Shown one piece after another: positions 38,920 through 48,900 of a stretch of 64,000 bases of DNA. Location of the stretch: the IMG/VR virus record IMGVR_UViG_3300025853_000044, positions 1 through 64,000 of that record. The stretch is one strand, 5' to 3'. Source of the stretch: a virus. The position numbers and the translations under genes are program-made. Below the pieces are notes generated by a model, which did no database searches, was not told the origin of the DNA, and was given only the letters and a program-made list of their open reading frames with translations. Position 1 is the first letter of the stretch, and each line of letters starts with the position of its first letter.

Positions 38920-40317
38920 ATGTTACTCAAAGAATACCGTGCCGTTGAACGATTCCCCATTTTGAAGGCTTACCTTCATCACTTTTCACAGACCTCAATG
39001 AAGAATGAGATGCCGGGTTTGCTGTCATTCTTTTTCATTCAAGGACAAACTACACTACCATACCTCCGGTTACCTACTGGTGATACTCACCTTGACTTGC
39101 GAGTGCATGTCTTTTGGATTCAACCGTCCCGTACAGGGAAATCAATCGCTTGGAACTTTATCAGTGACATTATGGAGCAGGCTGAGATTCCCTTTGAGTT
39201 GTTTGCATCGGGTACTGATGCAGGTTTGATTGGCTCAACCAACGCTATTCTTGATGACAAAGGAAAACCTACTGGTGATGTAGAAACTGTAGAGGGTCTT
39301 CTTGCGGGGCGTAAGGGTATCAATTTTGACGAAGGTTCCATCCTTCTTACACCCAACAAGCACAGCCAAGAGACAGTATTGTACCTACAGACGGCGTGCA
39401 ACCCTGTGGGTAGCGGCAACAACACACTCGTGAAGCACATGAAGGGAAACAAAATTGAGTGTCCCTCAATGGTGTCGTTGTGGATTACCACTTACCCACC
39501 AAAGGGTGTCAAAGATTATGTTCTCACGAAGGGTATCTTTCAGCGTGTGCTGTTGTACTATCGCCACTGGGACATGGATGAGCGACAGGAGGTAAGCAAT
39601 CGCCGTCTTGGTACATTCTTTGGCCGACCGCCCAAGAATGAAATCACCAAGGATGATTTGTATGCGTACTTCAAGGATACAGACAAGCGTATTCGTGACC
39701 GCCTACTTGACATGGGTGAACTCACCTTCACACAGTGGTCGGAGATGAGCGGTGATGACAAAGAGATAGTTGTACAGGAGCACATGTGGGAGATGTTTAC
39801 CCCATCCGACGATTATCAAACGGCTTTGTATCAAGCGTCCGATGAGTTGTACGACCTGTTGCGAAACATGAGTCCATCCATGTCCGAGATTGTGGCATCG
39901 TTTACTCCCGCCATTGAGAACTACTTGGGTATCTTCTCAGTACACATGGCTATCCTTGATGAGAAGTGGGAGGTCACTGCGGAGCATGTGGACTTGGCTC
40001 ACGAGATTTTGATTGACTTATTCCAAAACCTCATCGCATGGCTTGAGGATTCAGTTGAGGTTGGTGGCAACAAGCAGAAAGAGTCTAAGGCTCATGAGGG
40101 TATGATTGCCGCTTACAATGAATGTCAAGCCTACGAGATTGATGGGCATGGCGACGGGTGGCGATTACGCTCCATGTTCTTCAACATCTACATGGAGAAA
40201 GCCAAGGTGTCCAAGAGCACCGCCGAAAGACACTTCAAGGATTACGGTGGCTCCCTGTTTAAGAGCAAGAAGAGCGGTGGGCGTGTGTTCATTCGCAAGG
40301 TAGGCGATGCACAATGA
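38920..40317 (+). CDS. P-loop ATPase, candidate replicative helicase
   Basis: A 465-residue protein. PSRTGKS (about 70-76) is a Walker A loop, NFDEGS (about 138-143) a Walker B, LWITTYPP a sensor-like strand and GIFQRVLLYYR (about 205-215) a possible arginine-finger helix. The arrangement resembles MCM-like or DUF3987-type viral helicases. The C-terminal 70 residues (SKSTAERHFKDYGGSLFKSK ... RVFIRK) look like a winged helix, as in MCM. No other clear replicative helicase is seen in the window, which supports the role. The ATG at 38920 fits the promoter spacing better than the one at 38911. Confidence 0.68.
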   Translation: MLLKEYRAVERFPILKAYLHHFSQTSMKNEMPGLLSFFFIQGQTTLPYLRLPTGDTHLDLRVHVFWIQPSRTGKSIAWNFISDIMEQAEIPFELFASGTDAGLIGSTNAILDDKGKPTGDVETVEGLLAGRKGINFDEGSILLTPNKHSQETVLYLQTACNPVGSGNNTLVKHMKGNKIECPSMVSLWITTYPPKGVKDYVLTKGIFQRVLLYYRHWDMDERQEVSNRRLGTFFGRPPKNEITKDDLYAYFKDTDKRIRDRLLDMGELTFTQWSEMSGDDKEIVVQEHMWEMFTPSDDYQTALYQASDELYDLLRNMSPSMSEIVASFTPAIENYLGIFSVHMAILDEKWEVTAEHVDLAHEILIDLFQNLIAWLEDSVEVGGNKQKESKAHEGMIAAYNECQAYEIDGHGDGWRLRSMFFNIYMEKAKVSKSTAERHFKDYGGSLFKSKKSGGRVFIRKVGDAQ

Positions 40318-40916
40318 GCGACATACTGGCACTGGATATTGAAACTGCGAACTTTTCTCATGAAATAGGTGGGTGGCACAACACTCACTTGTTTGAGCCA
40401 TCGGTGGTCGCTACATGGGACGGGCACGATGGAACGATTTACTGCAACGAGGGATTGGATGTGGACAACAAGGTGAAAGCCTTGCACCCACGCACCCTCG
40501 GTGACGATTTAGCCAACCATGTGGAGAAGGGTGGTAAAATCCTTGGACACAACATAAAGGCATTTGACTTACCAGTGCTGAGGGATGCACTGGATTGCTG
40601 GACAGCCAGCGACTTGATGAAGTCGGATGCTGTCGTTGATACTCGCAACTTGGTACGCAGTGCCGCATTAAGTGTTGGGAGGGTGGATACATCGCTTGGT
40701 ATGCTTACCAAGCACACCTTCAACACCAATAAGTTGATGAACAGTGCGGATGCACCCGTGGCTTGGAGAGAAGGCCGGTATGATGAGGTGGCGAAGTATT
40801 GCTTAAGCGATGCTCAACTTACCTACGACTTGTATCAGTTTGGAAAAGCCGAGGGACATGTCCTCTCAAGGAGCCTTGAGTCGGGAGAAGTTGTAGAAAT
40901 AGAAGTGGAATGGTGA
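40314..40916 (+). CDS. 3'-5' exonuclease of the DnaQ/DEDDy type
   Basis: A 200-residue protein. The three exonuclease motifs are present: LALDIETA (Exo I), GHNIKAFDLPVL (Exo II, about 79-90) and YCLSDAQLTYDL (Exo III with Tyr, about 162-173). The polymerase already carries its own exonuclease domain, so this separate one may process recombination or RNA ends. ATGA overlaps with the helicase-like gene upstream. Confidence 0.85.
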   Translation: MSDILALDIETANFSHEIGGWHNTHLFEPSVVATWDGHDGTIYCNEGLDVDNKVKALHPRTLGDDLANHVEKGGKILGHNIKAFDLPVLRDALDCWTASDLMKSDAVVDTRNLVRSAALSVGRVDTSLGMLTKHTFNTNKLMNSADAPVAWREGRYDEVAKYCLSDAQLTYDLYQFGKAEGHVLSRSLESGEVVEIEVEW

Positions 40917-40921
40917 AGAAC

Positions 40922-42427
40922 ATGACAGAAAAAGATAGCGCAAAAGGCGGAAAAGCACAGATACACAACATTCGGGCGGCGAAGACGGTTGCAGAAACCG
41001 TCAAGACAACGCTTGGCCCGATGGGTATGGACAAAATGATGGTTGATGGTGGCGGTAATGTCATCGTCACGAATGACGGAGCAACAATCCTGCGAGAGTT
41101 GGATGTCTCCCACCCCGGTGGGAAGATGATTGCAGAAGTCGCTCGTACCCAAGAGTCGCTGTGTTACGATGGAACAACAAGTACGGTCGTCCTTTCGGGA
41201 CAACTGCTCGGCAACAGCGAGATGCTGTTTGAGAAGGGGTTGCACCCCAATGTGATTTGCCGTGGTTATCACGAAGCCGCTCAAATGGCGGTGAAGTATC
41301 TCGTTAATGAGGTAGCCCAAGACAGCGATGACCGTGACAGGCTCGTGCATGTAGCCAAGACCGCCATCACTGGTAAGACCCTTGAAACGGCTCTTGATGC
41401 CGTGGCGGAACTGTGCGTGAGCGCAGTGGAGAAGGCTGGCGATGCTGAAAGTGTCAAGGTTGTTTCGTTCCCCGGTGGCTCACTTGAGGACTCATACCTG
41501 TACAACGGTGTGATTGTCAACAAGGACTTCGTGCTTGAAGGTGACAACGATTACCAAAGCATGTTGCTCATCAACACGGGTCTTGAGACTGAGAAGGCTG
41601 AGGACAATGTGCAGGTGCAACTTGATGCTAAGTCGTATCAGTCCTTCAAGGGTGCAAGTAAAGCCGACTTGGTGGCCAGTGCAAAGCACATCGTAGATGC
41701 CATGCCCAAGGGCGGTGTCGTGTTCGTGCGTGATGGTGTGAGCGACATGGTGTGTTCGTACCTCAAGAAGAACGGTATCATGGTCGTGCGTCGTATGCCT
41801 GAATCATCCATGCGTGCCTTGGGTCGCATGTCCGGTCTTGACATCGTGCAGGTGCCCGAAGAGATTGAAGGTGCCGCCGATGTTTCAATTACTCGTGAAA
41901 GAAAAAATGATATTTGGTATTTATTTGTTGGTAGCGAACAAGAGAATGAAGAGGCCACGCTGGTCTTGCACGGTGCTACCTCGCACACGCTGGAAGAAGT
42001 TGAGCGTGGGTTTGATGACGCACTGGGTGTTGTCTCGCTGGTCATGAAGAGTGGGCAGTTCGTCGTTGGTGGAGGCAACGCCTATGTGCGTATGGCCACG
42101 CACCTGCGCCAACATGCCGCCTCAGTGGGTGGACGGGCACAGATGGCCATTGAGTCGTTTGCTGATGCCTTGGAGGTCATTCCTGCCACCATCGCTGAGA
42201 ATGCTGGTCATGACCCACTGGACACGATTCTCGCTATGCGCCACGAAATCCTACAGGGTAGGGTGTCGGTTGGCCCGGATGTCACCGAAGGTGGTGTGCG
42301 GGACTTGCTGGCTGATGGTGTGATTGAACCTGTAGCATTGGTGCGTCAAGCCGTGCTGAGTGCTGGTGAGGTCACTAACGCTATTCTACGCATTGATGAC
42401 ATCGTGGCTCGTCGCCCTACGCAGTGA
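40922..42427 (+). CDS. ths: Group II chaperonin (thermosome subunit)
   Basis: A 501-residue protein. The N-terminal AAKTVAETVKTTLGPMGMDK, VTNDGATIL, the ATP-site loop CYDGTTSTVVL (usual GDGTT, catalytic Asp kept), and the C-terminal GGGNAYVRMATHLR and DPLDTI are diagnostic of thermosome/CCT proteins. It is about 40 residues shorter than cellular subunits and lacks the Gly-Gly-Met tail. It would form a ring that folds viral proteins, perhaps the very long structural proteins. Virus-encoded thermosomes are a known trait of Marine Group II viruses. The codon usage is C-rich, suggesting strong expression. Confidence 0.95.
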   Translation: MTEKDSAKGGKAQIHNIRAAKTVAETVKTTLGPMGMDKMMVDGGGNVIVTNDGATILRELDVSHPGGKMIAEVARTQESLCYDGTTSTVVLSGQLLGNSEMLFEKGLHPNVICRGYHEAAQMAVKYLVNEVAQDSDDRDRLVHVAKTAITGKTLETALDAVAELCVSAVEKAGDAESVKVVSFPGGSLEDSYLYNGVIVNKDFVLEGDNDYQSMLLINTGLETEKAEDNVQVQLDAKSYQSFKGASKADLVASAKHIVDAMPKGGVVFVRDGVSDMVCSYLKKNGIMVVRRMPESSMRALGRMSGLDIVQVPEEIEGAADVSITRERKNDIWYLFVGSEQENEEATLVLHGATSHTLEEVERGFDDALGVVSLVMKSGQFVVGGGNAYVRMATHLRQHAASVGGRAQMAIESFADALEVIPATIAENAGHDPLDTILAMRHEILQGRVSVGPDVTEGGVRDLLADGVIEPVALVRQAVLSAGEVTNAILRIDDIVARRPTQ

Positions 42428-42431
42428 TACC

Positions 42432-42656
42432 ATGGGAAAACTGATGGACAAGTTGAGGCAGAAGTGCCCTGTGTGCAAAGCGTATGAGATACCTCGCCGC
42501 CTTCGTGGTCGCTTCATTGACTACGGTAGTGAGCGTGTGTATCTCTTGCACTGTCGCAAGTGTGGCTTCTTTTGGCTTGACCCATCAGTGAAGAAACTCA
42601 AGCCGTATCGTTTGAAGGGTATTTATTTGCACCCGTCAATGGACGAAGAGGAGTAA
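42432..42656 (+). CDS. Small zinc-ribbon protein, last plus-strand gene
   Basis: A 74-residue basic protein with CPVC (about 12-15) and CRKCGFFW (about 41-48), a classic zinc ribbon similar to those of transcription factors and RNA polymerase subunits. The TAA stop at 42654-42656 directly abuts the stop codon of the convergent gene. A role in transcription is possible but only inferred. Confidence 0.75.
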   Translation: MGKLMDKLRQKCPVCKAYEIPRRLRGRFIDYGSERVYLLHCRKCGFFWLDPSVKKLKPYRLKGIYLHPSMDEEE

Positions 42657-43847
42657 TCACTGCAACCGCACAAAAGTCGGGTCGGTGGCGTGGCTCACCG
42701 TACATACAAAGCGTGCATACCCACCGTCAGCGTCAGCGGTATCACCAATGGCTGATGTGGTAGAGTTGGTCAGTGCGAAGGTGCCGGTATTTGAACCATG
42801 AGTGTTTTTTATCTCAATGATGTAACCAGCAGGGAATGGGCCACTTGTAGTAACTGCAAACGACCCACCGGGTGTTAGCACGAGGATGTTTGCATCAGCC
42901 GAGGTGATGTCAATGCTCGTGGCTGTGCTGGTCAACACACGGTCAAACACGGAACGGGTAAAGCGGGCGGCGTGGGTGCCGCTGTAGTACAGTACATCTT
43001 TCGCACTATCGCCAGCAGTTGTGCTTCCAATTTGAGAGCCGAATGATTGCCACAACGCACCAAAGCGGCTTGCGGTGAAATTACCTGTATCTTGGTTGTA
43101 AGCATCAAGTTCAGTGTGTATGTCCACAGGGGTTGTAGCACCTACGGCCCCACTGGTCACTGGTGAAAGGTACATTGGGGTAGGGCGCACAAACACTCGC
43201 TTGTCATTGCTTTCACTGATGGACAACTTAAGGTCGCCACCCGATGCAGAATAAACAACACGAAGAACTGCAAGCACAACACTTTGCTTTACATCAAGAC
43301 TTGCTAAAGGAGTGCTAAGAAATGCCGAAGGTGTAGTGGGATAGGTGTTAGATGATGTAGCCACAGGTGTGCCCAATTCCCATGTGATGCACTCTTCCGC
43401 AGTGTTGGTGCTTACATACACGACAATCAAGGCTTCCTGTCCACTGGTCAGTGCACTGTAATTTGAAGTGCTGGTATGGCTCCCTTGACGAGCATGATGG
43501 CTACTTGTTTGCAACTCCACATCTTGGGAAGAACCCGGCCCACCTGCAAACTTGTACAACACTCCATCAAGCACTGCGTGACCACCCGCTACCCGCACAG
43601 TGTATGTGTTCGTGACTTGTTCACAAACACCCGGTAGGTCTTCGGGATTATCACGAATGCTTGCCGTACCTGCTGTGTCTTCTTCAAGGATGATACCGTT
43701 CCCATGCACACCCTCAAGCATGTTTGTGAGGGAGGGGCTGGTGATATGTTCACCGTCTTCTAAACTGTCTGTAAAGACCCCGCTACCAGTCATTGCTGAT
43801 GCGTGGTTTGCCGCTGTATGTCCCGATAATGGATTGCCTGTCATCAT
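42657..43847 (-). CDS. Structural protein, probable tail or fibre component
   Basis: A 396-residue protein rich in Ser, Thr, Gly and Ala, with few Lys and Cys, and repeated beta-strand patterns (VTNTYTVRVAGGHAVLDGVL, SSIGSTT). Composition and position at the end of the minus-strand structural module fit a tail-fibre or baseplate protein. The N-terminus overlaps the end of the upstream gene (43844-43847). No named domain. Confidence 0.7.
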   Translation of the reverse strand: MMTGNPLSGHTAANHASAMTGSGVFTDSLEDGEHITSPSLTNMLEGVHGNGIILEEDTAGTASIRDNPEDLPGVCEQVTNTYTVRVAGGHAVLDGVLYKFAGGPGSSQDVELQTSSHHARQGSHTSTSNYSALTSGQEALIVVYVSTNTAEECITWELGTPVATSSNTYPTTPSAFLSTPLASLDVKQSVVLAVLRVVYSASGGDLKLSISESNDKRVFVRPTPMYLSPVTSGAVGATTPVDIHTELDAYNQDTGNFTASRFGALWQSFGSQIGSTTAGDSAKDVLYYSGTHAARFTRSVFDRVLTSTATSIDITSADANILVLTPGGSFAVTTSGPFPAGYIIEIKNTHGSNTGTFALTNSTTSAIGDTADADGGYARFVCTVSHATDPTFVRLQ

Positions 43848-44188
43848 GCCACCTCAATTGCGATTTGGATTTTTAATTCATTTGCTGATGATTTAGTTAT
43901 AGGGGAAATTGTGTACCGAGCCACGGGCGTGAAATCGCTTGTATCACGGAACTGGATGTACACCTCCTTTATTTGGTCAGCAAATGTAGTGTCATAGGGT
44001 AGTTTGGCCTCAACGAGTAGAGAGGTGTCGTCCACGATGGTGATGGTGGGGGTAAGGGTGATAGCAGGGCGACCCGCCGAGCCATCGTCAGTGGTGGCTG
44101 GTGTGCCGTCAAAGCCCAAAATCACCTCGTTGATGTTGCTGGCGAGTGTGTCAAGCAACAACCTTCGCATGTAATCGCTAATCGGCAT
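43844..44188 (-). CDS. Small structural protein
   Basis: A 114-residue protein, MPISDYMRRLLLDTLASNIN, then a beta-rich body (AITLTPTITIVDDTSLLVEA). It overlaps the next upstream gene by 11 nt and the downstream one by 4 nt. It may be a tail or baseplate connector, as judged only from place and composition. Confidence 0.65.
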   Translation of the reverse strand: MPISDYMRRLLLDTLASNINEVILGFDGTPATTDDGSAGRPAITLTPTITIVDDTSLLVEAKLPYDTTFADQIKEVYIQFRDTSDFTPVARYTISPITKSSANELKIQIAIEVA

Positions 44189-45593
44189 AGATGTTCCTCC
44201 TTTCCACTGTCTTGTTTACTCCAATAGGCAAGCCATTTCCGCCTATCAGTCCACGATTATGTGTTCCCTTCACACCACCGATAAGGTATGCTGTGTTAAA
44301 TACTCCTCTTTCCTTAACGACCGATACGATACGCAACTCCACCTTGCCAAACAAGGCCAAGTTCTGTTCCACCACCTGCACATAGGTGGCGGGGTTGCTG
44401 TCGTTTGCGCCCACGCTACTGCCCTCGGCCACGCCCTGTAGGATGCCCTCAATACCCGTATCTAAGTTCATCATTGTGAGGTCGCTCATGTTCTTCATTG
44501 GCATGTGTTTAACCTCAGTAACTACTTTGTTACCACCGTCATACTTGACAGTCATACCGGGACGCAGATTGAGTAGGTTGAGGTGGCCAGCACTGGATAT
44601 AGAGCCACGGATGAGCGAGCGTGATTTGAGTACCTGCCGTGCTACACGACGGGCGGCGTTGGTGGTGCGGGCGGTGTTGTCCACGATAGGTGCGCTGTCC
44701 TCTCGCACTTCCTCTACCTGTCCTTCTACATCGTCCACCGTGACAATCACCAAGTCATTGAGAGCCAACGGCTGGCCTTGCACAGTGACACGGTTAGCGA
44801 TGTTCTCAATCGGGTTATCGGTCTTGGCACCGAATCGCAGGTTCTTGTCCACGAACACGCTTGCCTCGCTGAATGTGATGGGAATGTACAACAGGTTGCC
44901 GAAGCGGTCAAGCAGGAGCATACGGCTGTCGTGACGGCCAAGGAAGCGCAGAGCGGTCATGAGGTTCATGTTGTTGAAGTCTTGACCCACGAAGCGTGTG
45001 CTATGCTTGCGTGCTGATGATGCGGTGACATTCTGTGGGCGTGAGATGTTCACGCTGGTTGCACCGCTGTTGATGGACTCACCAAGGCGCACAGCCAAGT
45101 CTGTGGTACGCAGGCCCACATCCACAGGCTGGCCGAGTTTGACAGTGCGACCAGTGAACCCGATACCATCCAGCGTCTTACCCTTCATGTTGCGTAGGTT
45201 TACCAACACACCAAACGATGATGATTCAACCGTGTGCGGCAACAGGCGTTGCGCTGATGCGTCAGCGTTGTAGATGAGCATGGGGCTGTTGGTGCTGGAA
45301 ATTAAATCATCAGCAAAGAAAGGGGCAGTATTGAGTGAATGACCGGGGGTATTGTTATGCGACAACTGGATGTACGATTCACCCTCAAGGATGCGGTAAT
45401 TGCGTTGCGGCATCACTTGTAAATTACGAGTGTTTTTCTTTTCTACCGTGACCTTAGCCTTGTTTGCCTTCTGCACGCTGATGCGACCGTGATGAATGGC
45501 GTTGTCCACGAACACGGGCTTACGCACATGCGTCATGACCTCATCTGCATCAGTGCTGTACCGACCAGTCCTTGTGTTCTTGAGGACGGTCAT
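44178..45593 (-). CDS. Structural protein, possible baseplate hub or tail protein
   Basis: A 471-residue protein. Its C-terminal two thirds contains strand-rich segments such as RFGNLLYIPITFSEASVFVD and RPGMTVKYDGGNKVVTEVKH, which recall the multi-domain hubs of phage baseplates (for example gpD or gp27-like proteins), but no motif is decisive. It sits between a small basic protein and the fibre-like proteins in the minus-strand module. Confidence 0.6.
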   Translation of the reverse strand: MTVLKNTRTGRYSTDADEVMTHVRKPVFVDNAIHHGRISVQKANKAKVTVEKKNTRNLQVMPQRNYRILEGESYIQLSHNNTPGHSLNTAPFFADDLISSTNSPMLIYNADASAQRLLPHTVESSSFGVLVNLRNMKGKTLDGIGFTGRTVKLGQPVDVGLRTTDLAVRLGESINSGATSVNISRPQNVTASSARKHSTRFVGQDFNNMNLMTALRFLGRHDSRMLLLDRFGNLLYIPITFSEASVFVDKNLRFGAKTDNPIENIANRVTVQGQPLALNDLVIVTVDDVEGQVEEVREDSAPIVDNTARTTNAARRVARQVLKSRSLIRGSISSAGHLNLLNLRPGMTVKYDGGNKVVTEVKHMPMKNMSDLTMMNLDTGIEGILQGVAEGSSVGANDSNPATYVQVVEQNLALFGKVELRIVSVVKERGVFNTAYLIGGVKGTHNRGLIGGNGLPIGVNKTVERRNIYAD

Positions 45594-45602
45594 GGCTTAA
45601 CC

Positions 45603-45938
45603 TCAGCAGTTCCATCGCTTCAAGGATGCTCCCTTTGGTGTGAGTTTACCACCTTTACTGGTCGGGCCTTTGACACCCGACATGCGAGCGCAAAACGATT
45701 TACGACGCTTTGCCTTCTTTGAGCCGGGTTTGAGTTTGCTTGGTTTGGTTGTCACGGGAGGTTTGAGGTTTGCACCACTCTTACGCTTGGCGGCGGCACG
45801 ACCTTTAGCGTTCAGTCCACCTTTCTTACTGTGCTTATTTGGGTTATAACCATGAAATGGCTTACTTTTTTTGGCCTTCATTACAGCAAAGGCTAATTCA
45901 GCAGGCGAACAACAATCACAAAAATCGTAATCCATCAC
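45603..45938 (-). CDS. Small basic Cys-containing protein (DUF6321-like)
   Basis: A 111-residue protein. GGLNAKGRAAAKRKSGANLK followed by PPVT, then RRKSFCARMSGVKGP and the C-terminal SLKRWNC match a pattern I recall from marine phage proteins (DUF6321). Lys and Arg make up about a quarter, so it may bind DNA in the virion. It starts inside the end of the giant gene by a 4-nt overlap. Confidence 0.7.
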   Translation of the reverse strand: MMDYDFCDCCSPAELAFAVMKAKKSKPFHGYNPNKHSKKGGLNAKGRAAAKRKSGANLKPPVTTKPSKLKPGSKKAKRRKSFCARMSGVKGPTSKGGKLTPKGASLKRWNC

Positions 45939-48900
45939 GAAGCATCACCACTATGGTCATTTGAATTGTAGGAGACATCTCCTTTATGTCCTTTGGGATG
46001 CAGGGATTGGGAGAAACGAGGCTGGACGGTGTAATCCATGCGCTCTTCCTTGCTCTCGCCCTCTTGATGGGTGCGGCGGCGAGCGGCATCTGCACGGTAG
46101 TGTTGCAGGGTGTTTTCACTCATCACGACACGAGTAATCTCGTTGTCCAATAACGATGAATCAAAGCCCGTGGCGGCGGTGCCGATGATTTTCGGGCCTT
46201 GACTCATTGGCACAGTGTCACTTGTACTGATGTCCATGTAGTATGCGGGCGCATAAGGTGGGTTGGTGTCGGGGTTGGTGCTACGAATGTAGGAGCCTGC
46301 CGATGCTTGACCGTTGGTTGTCTCGTACACATATAGCCCGTACTTACCACCAGCGGTGGCACCGAAGTAGTTGCTACCATACTGTGGGCTTGATGAGTGC
46401 AAGTTGAGGTTGGAGCGGAACATCTCGGCATGTTGTTTGTCCAGTAAACGAACTGGGCGCAACATGTAGGAAATGCGCTTGTCGGTGAGGTTGGTACGCT
46501 GGTGCCCGTTGGTGTCGGTTTGATATGGGTTGCTGGACTTCCATTGTGAAACATTGTTTGTGAATCCGTATTTTTCCGCAAGGTAGCCTTCTACTTGTTG
46601 TCTTTCTGTTGTACTCATAGCCCGATTATACTGAATGATTTCTGCAATTTTACCTTTTAATTCAAACGAACCTACATGGCCGATACCATATGGGTCTTCA
46701 TCAGCCACATACCAAGCACCAGTGCTACTTCCTACACTAACACCTTGTAAAAATAGTTCAAAGTTAGCGTTGCTACCTGCGCCATCTCCACCTGCTATGG
46801 TTCCAGTAACCAATTCTGCTTGATTAACGACTACAGCATTACTTGGGGAGTTTACAACAGTGTAAGTAGTGTCAGCACCACCTCTCCACTGCCACTTGTC
46901 GCTTGAATCCCACCGAATAAACAACGAATGACCAGCACGGGTTACTGGGCTGTTTGCGAATGTTTCCAAAACCCCTTGAGCATTTCCATCGTCGTCATCC
47001 GACCAAGCAACGACAAAGAGTGTTACATCGGTAGTGTTTAAGCGAGCATCAAATGGTGTACTCATAATGTCTGTTCCATCACAATCTACAACTGGCATGT
47101 TGTTCACATTGGATGATGACGCAATATAGACTGGTTGTTTGGATGCAGTAGATTGTGTGAACTCAAAGCCATGCGGCCCGCTGTCTTTCCATGATGTTAC
47201 AGCCGCCCCGTCTGCCAAATCAAGGCTATCGGCTTTGAGCCACAACGCCATGCCGGATGTGGGAATGCCGCCCCATTCAGTATCGTCAATAGGTGATACG
47301 AAGTTGCGGGCTTCTGCAATGTAGGTACCGCCGAGTGGGTTGAAGTTGGAGGTATGGGAGAGTCGCATAGCACCACCCTGCGGCTGGCCGCTGAAGTCAA
47401 GGGCGGTGAGGTCGTAATGGCCAATCGTCTGCGAGCCTGCTTGCATACCACCATGCACGATAACACGCTGGCCTACACCACGGTCGGAGTGTAGGCTGTG
47501 AGCCTCGGTGTTGATGGCAATGAGGTTATCATCCACACCCTCTACATTCTCAGTGTCAAGTCCAATGCGGGGTGCACTGCGGCTTACAGCGTCTTTGTGT
47601 GGAGAGTCACCGCTCACGGTTTCTACACGGTCGCTTACCACGGCTTCCGGCTTGAGCAAGCCGTCTTCTGCGATGTCAAGGCGTGCGCTGATACCACGAG
47701 GCACCTCGTCAGCCTGCAACACATCGTTGCGAGCACGGATGTAGCCGTCGTTCATGTTCGGCTCAGCGGTGTGATGAGACAACACAACACCCGATGCGTG
47801 ATACGGCTCGTCAAGGGCTGTCAACACATCCTCGTTAAAGGCAGTAGGGTATCGCAAACCACGCCCGTGCCCGTCGTCGCCAACACGGTGAGCGTTGGTG
47901 GGGAAGTACACATCCACAAGTTCAGTAGCGTCGTTAGAGTTTACATTGTTAAGCCGTCCAGCAAAGCGTGGTATAGTAAAGCCCGTCGTGACACTGATGT
48001 TGCCCGAAGCATCTATCAACGCTTTCGTATTCATGATTGGGAAGCCACCGTTGTAGATTCTGTCAAACGGTGTTTTGTTGCCGGTGCGGTCATATTCGTA
48101 CACATCACCAGCATCCCACGCAGGGCGAATACCGAAACCACGAACAGGGTGACGGCGTACTTCTTCACCACGGGTGTTACCCCACCAGTCCACCAAATAG
48201 TACGCTACAGCCTCATCCAACTTGTAGATGCCCTTTCCTTCTCCATCTCCCCACCAATCTCGTAGCACGCCGCTTGCGTTGCGTAGTGTGCGTACAGGAC
48301 AACCGAAAGCACGAGCCATACGCATTCCATCACTGTAGCGCACCTGCCATTCGGGTTTATCCACACCGAGCATACCGGAGAAGTTGGTCTGCCGTTCCAT
48401 AATACCGAGTTGAGTGTTGGGGTATGTGCCATTGGAAAGACCGCTACCACCTGCGTATGTCCATGTTTCAGTCTCGCCTTGCACAAGTGGGCCGTGTGGA
48501 TAACCCACGCTGGTGTTTGTCCCAGTTACAGCGGCTTCTCGGAATGCACGCATACCATACAACGACCATTGTGGTTTGTTGTAGGGTTGGCGTAGGCCAA
48601 TACGATAACCGAATGGTCGGGTGCGTGTTTGTACAGGAGTGAATGTGAGCGTGCCATTCGTCACAGACCCACCCGTGGTGGACGCACTCAACTCAAAGGT
48701 CGTAGCGTTGGTGATGGATGAAACCGTGGCACTTCCCGGTATGCCTGTGCCACTTACTCCCATACCGACTACAAGTTTTGCCGTAGAATCCATGGTGATG
48801 GTCGGGTCATTGTTGTAGTCGCATGTTGCATCGGTAAACGCATCGTATGTGGATTTGACCACACCGTTGGTGACAACATACGAACCGTCATCGTCTTGGT

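Noticed and set aside
45299-45323. A plus-strand string ATTAAATCATCAGCAAAGAA resembling the viral promoter
   Set aside because: It has an extra three bases, no good TATA box, lies inside a minus-strand gene (codes FFADDLIS) and has no plus-strand gene after it.
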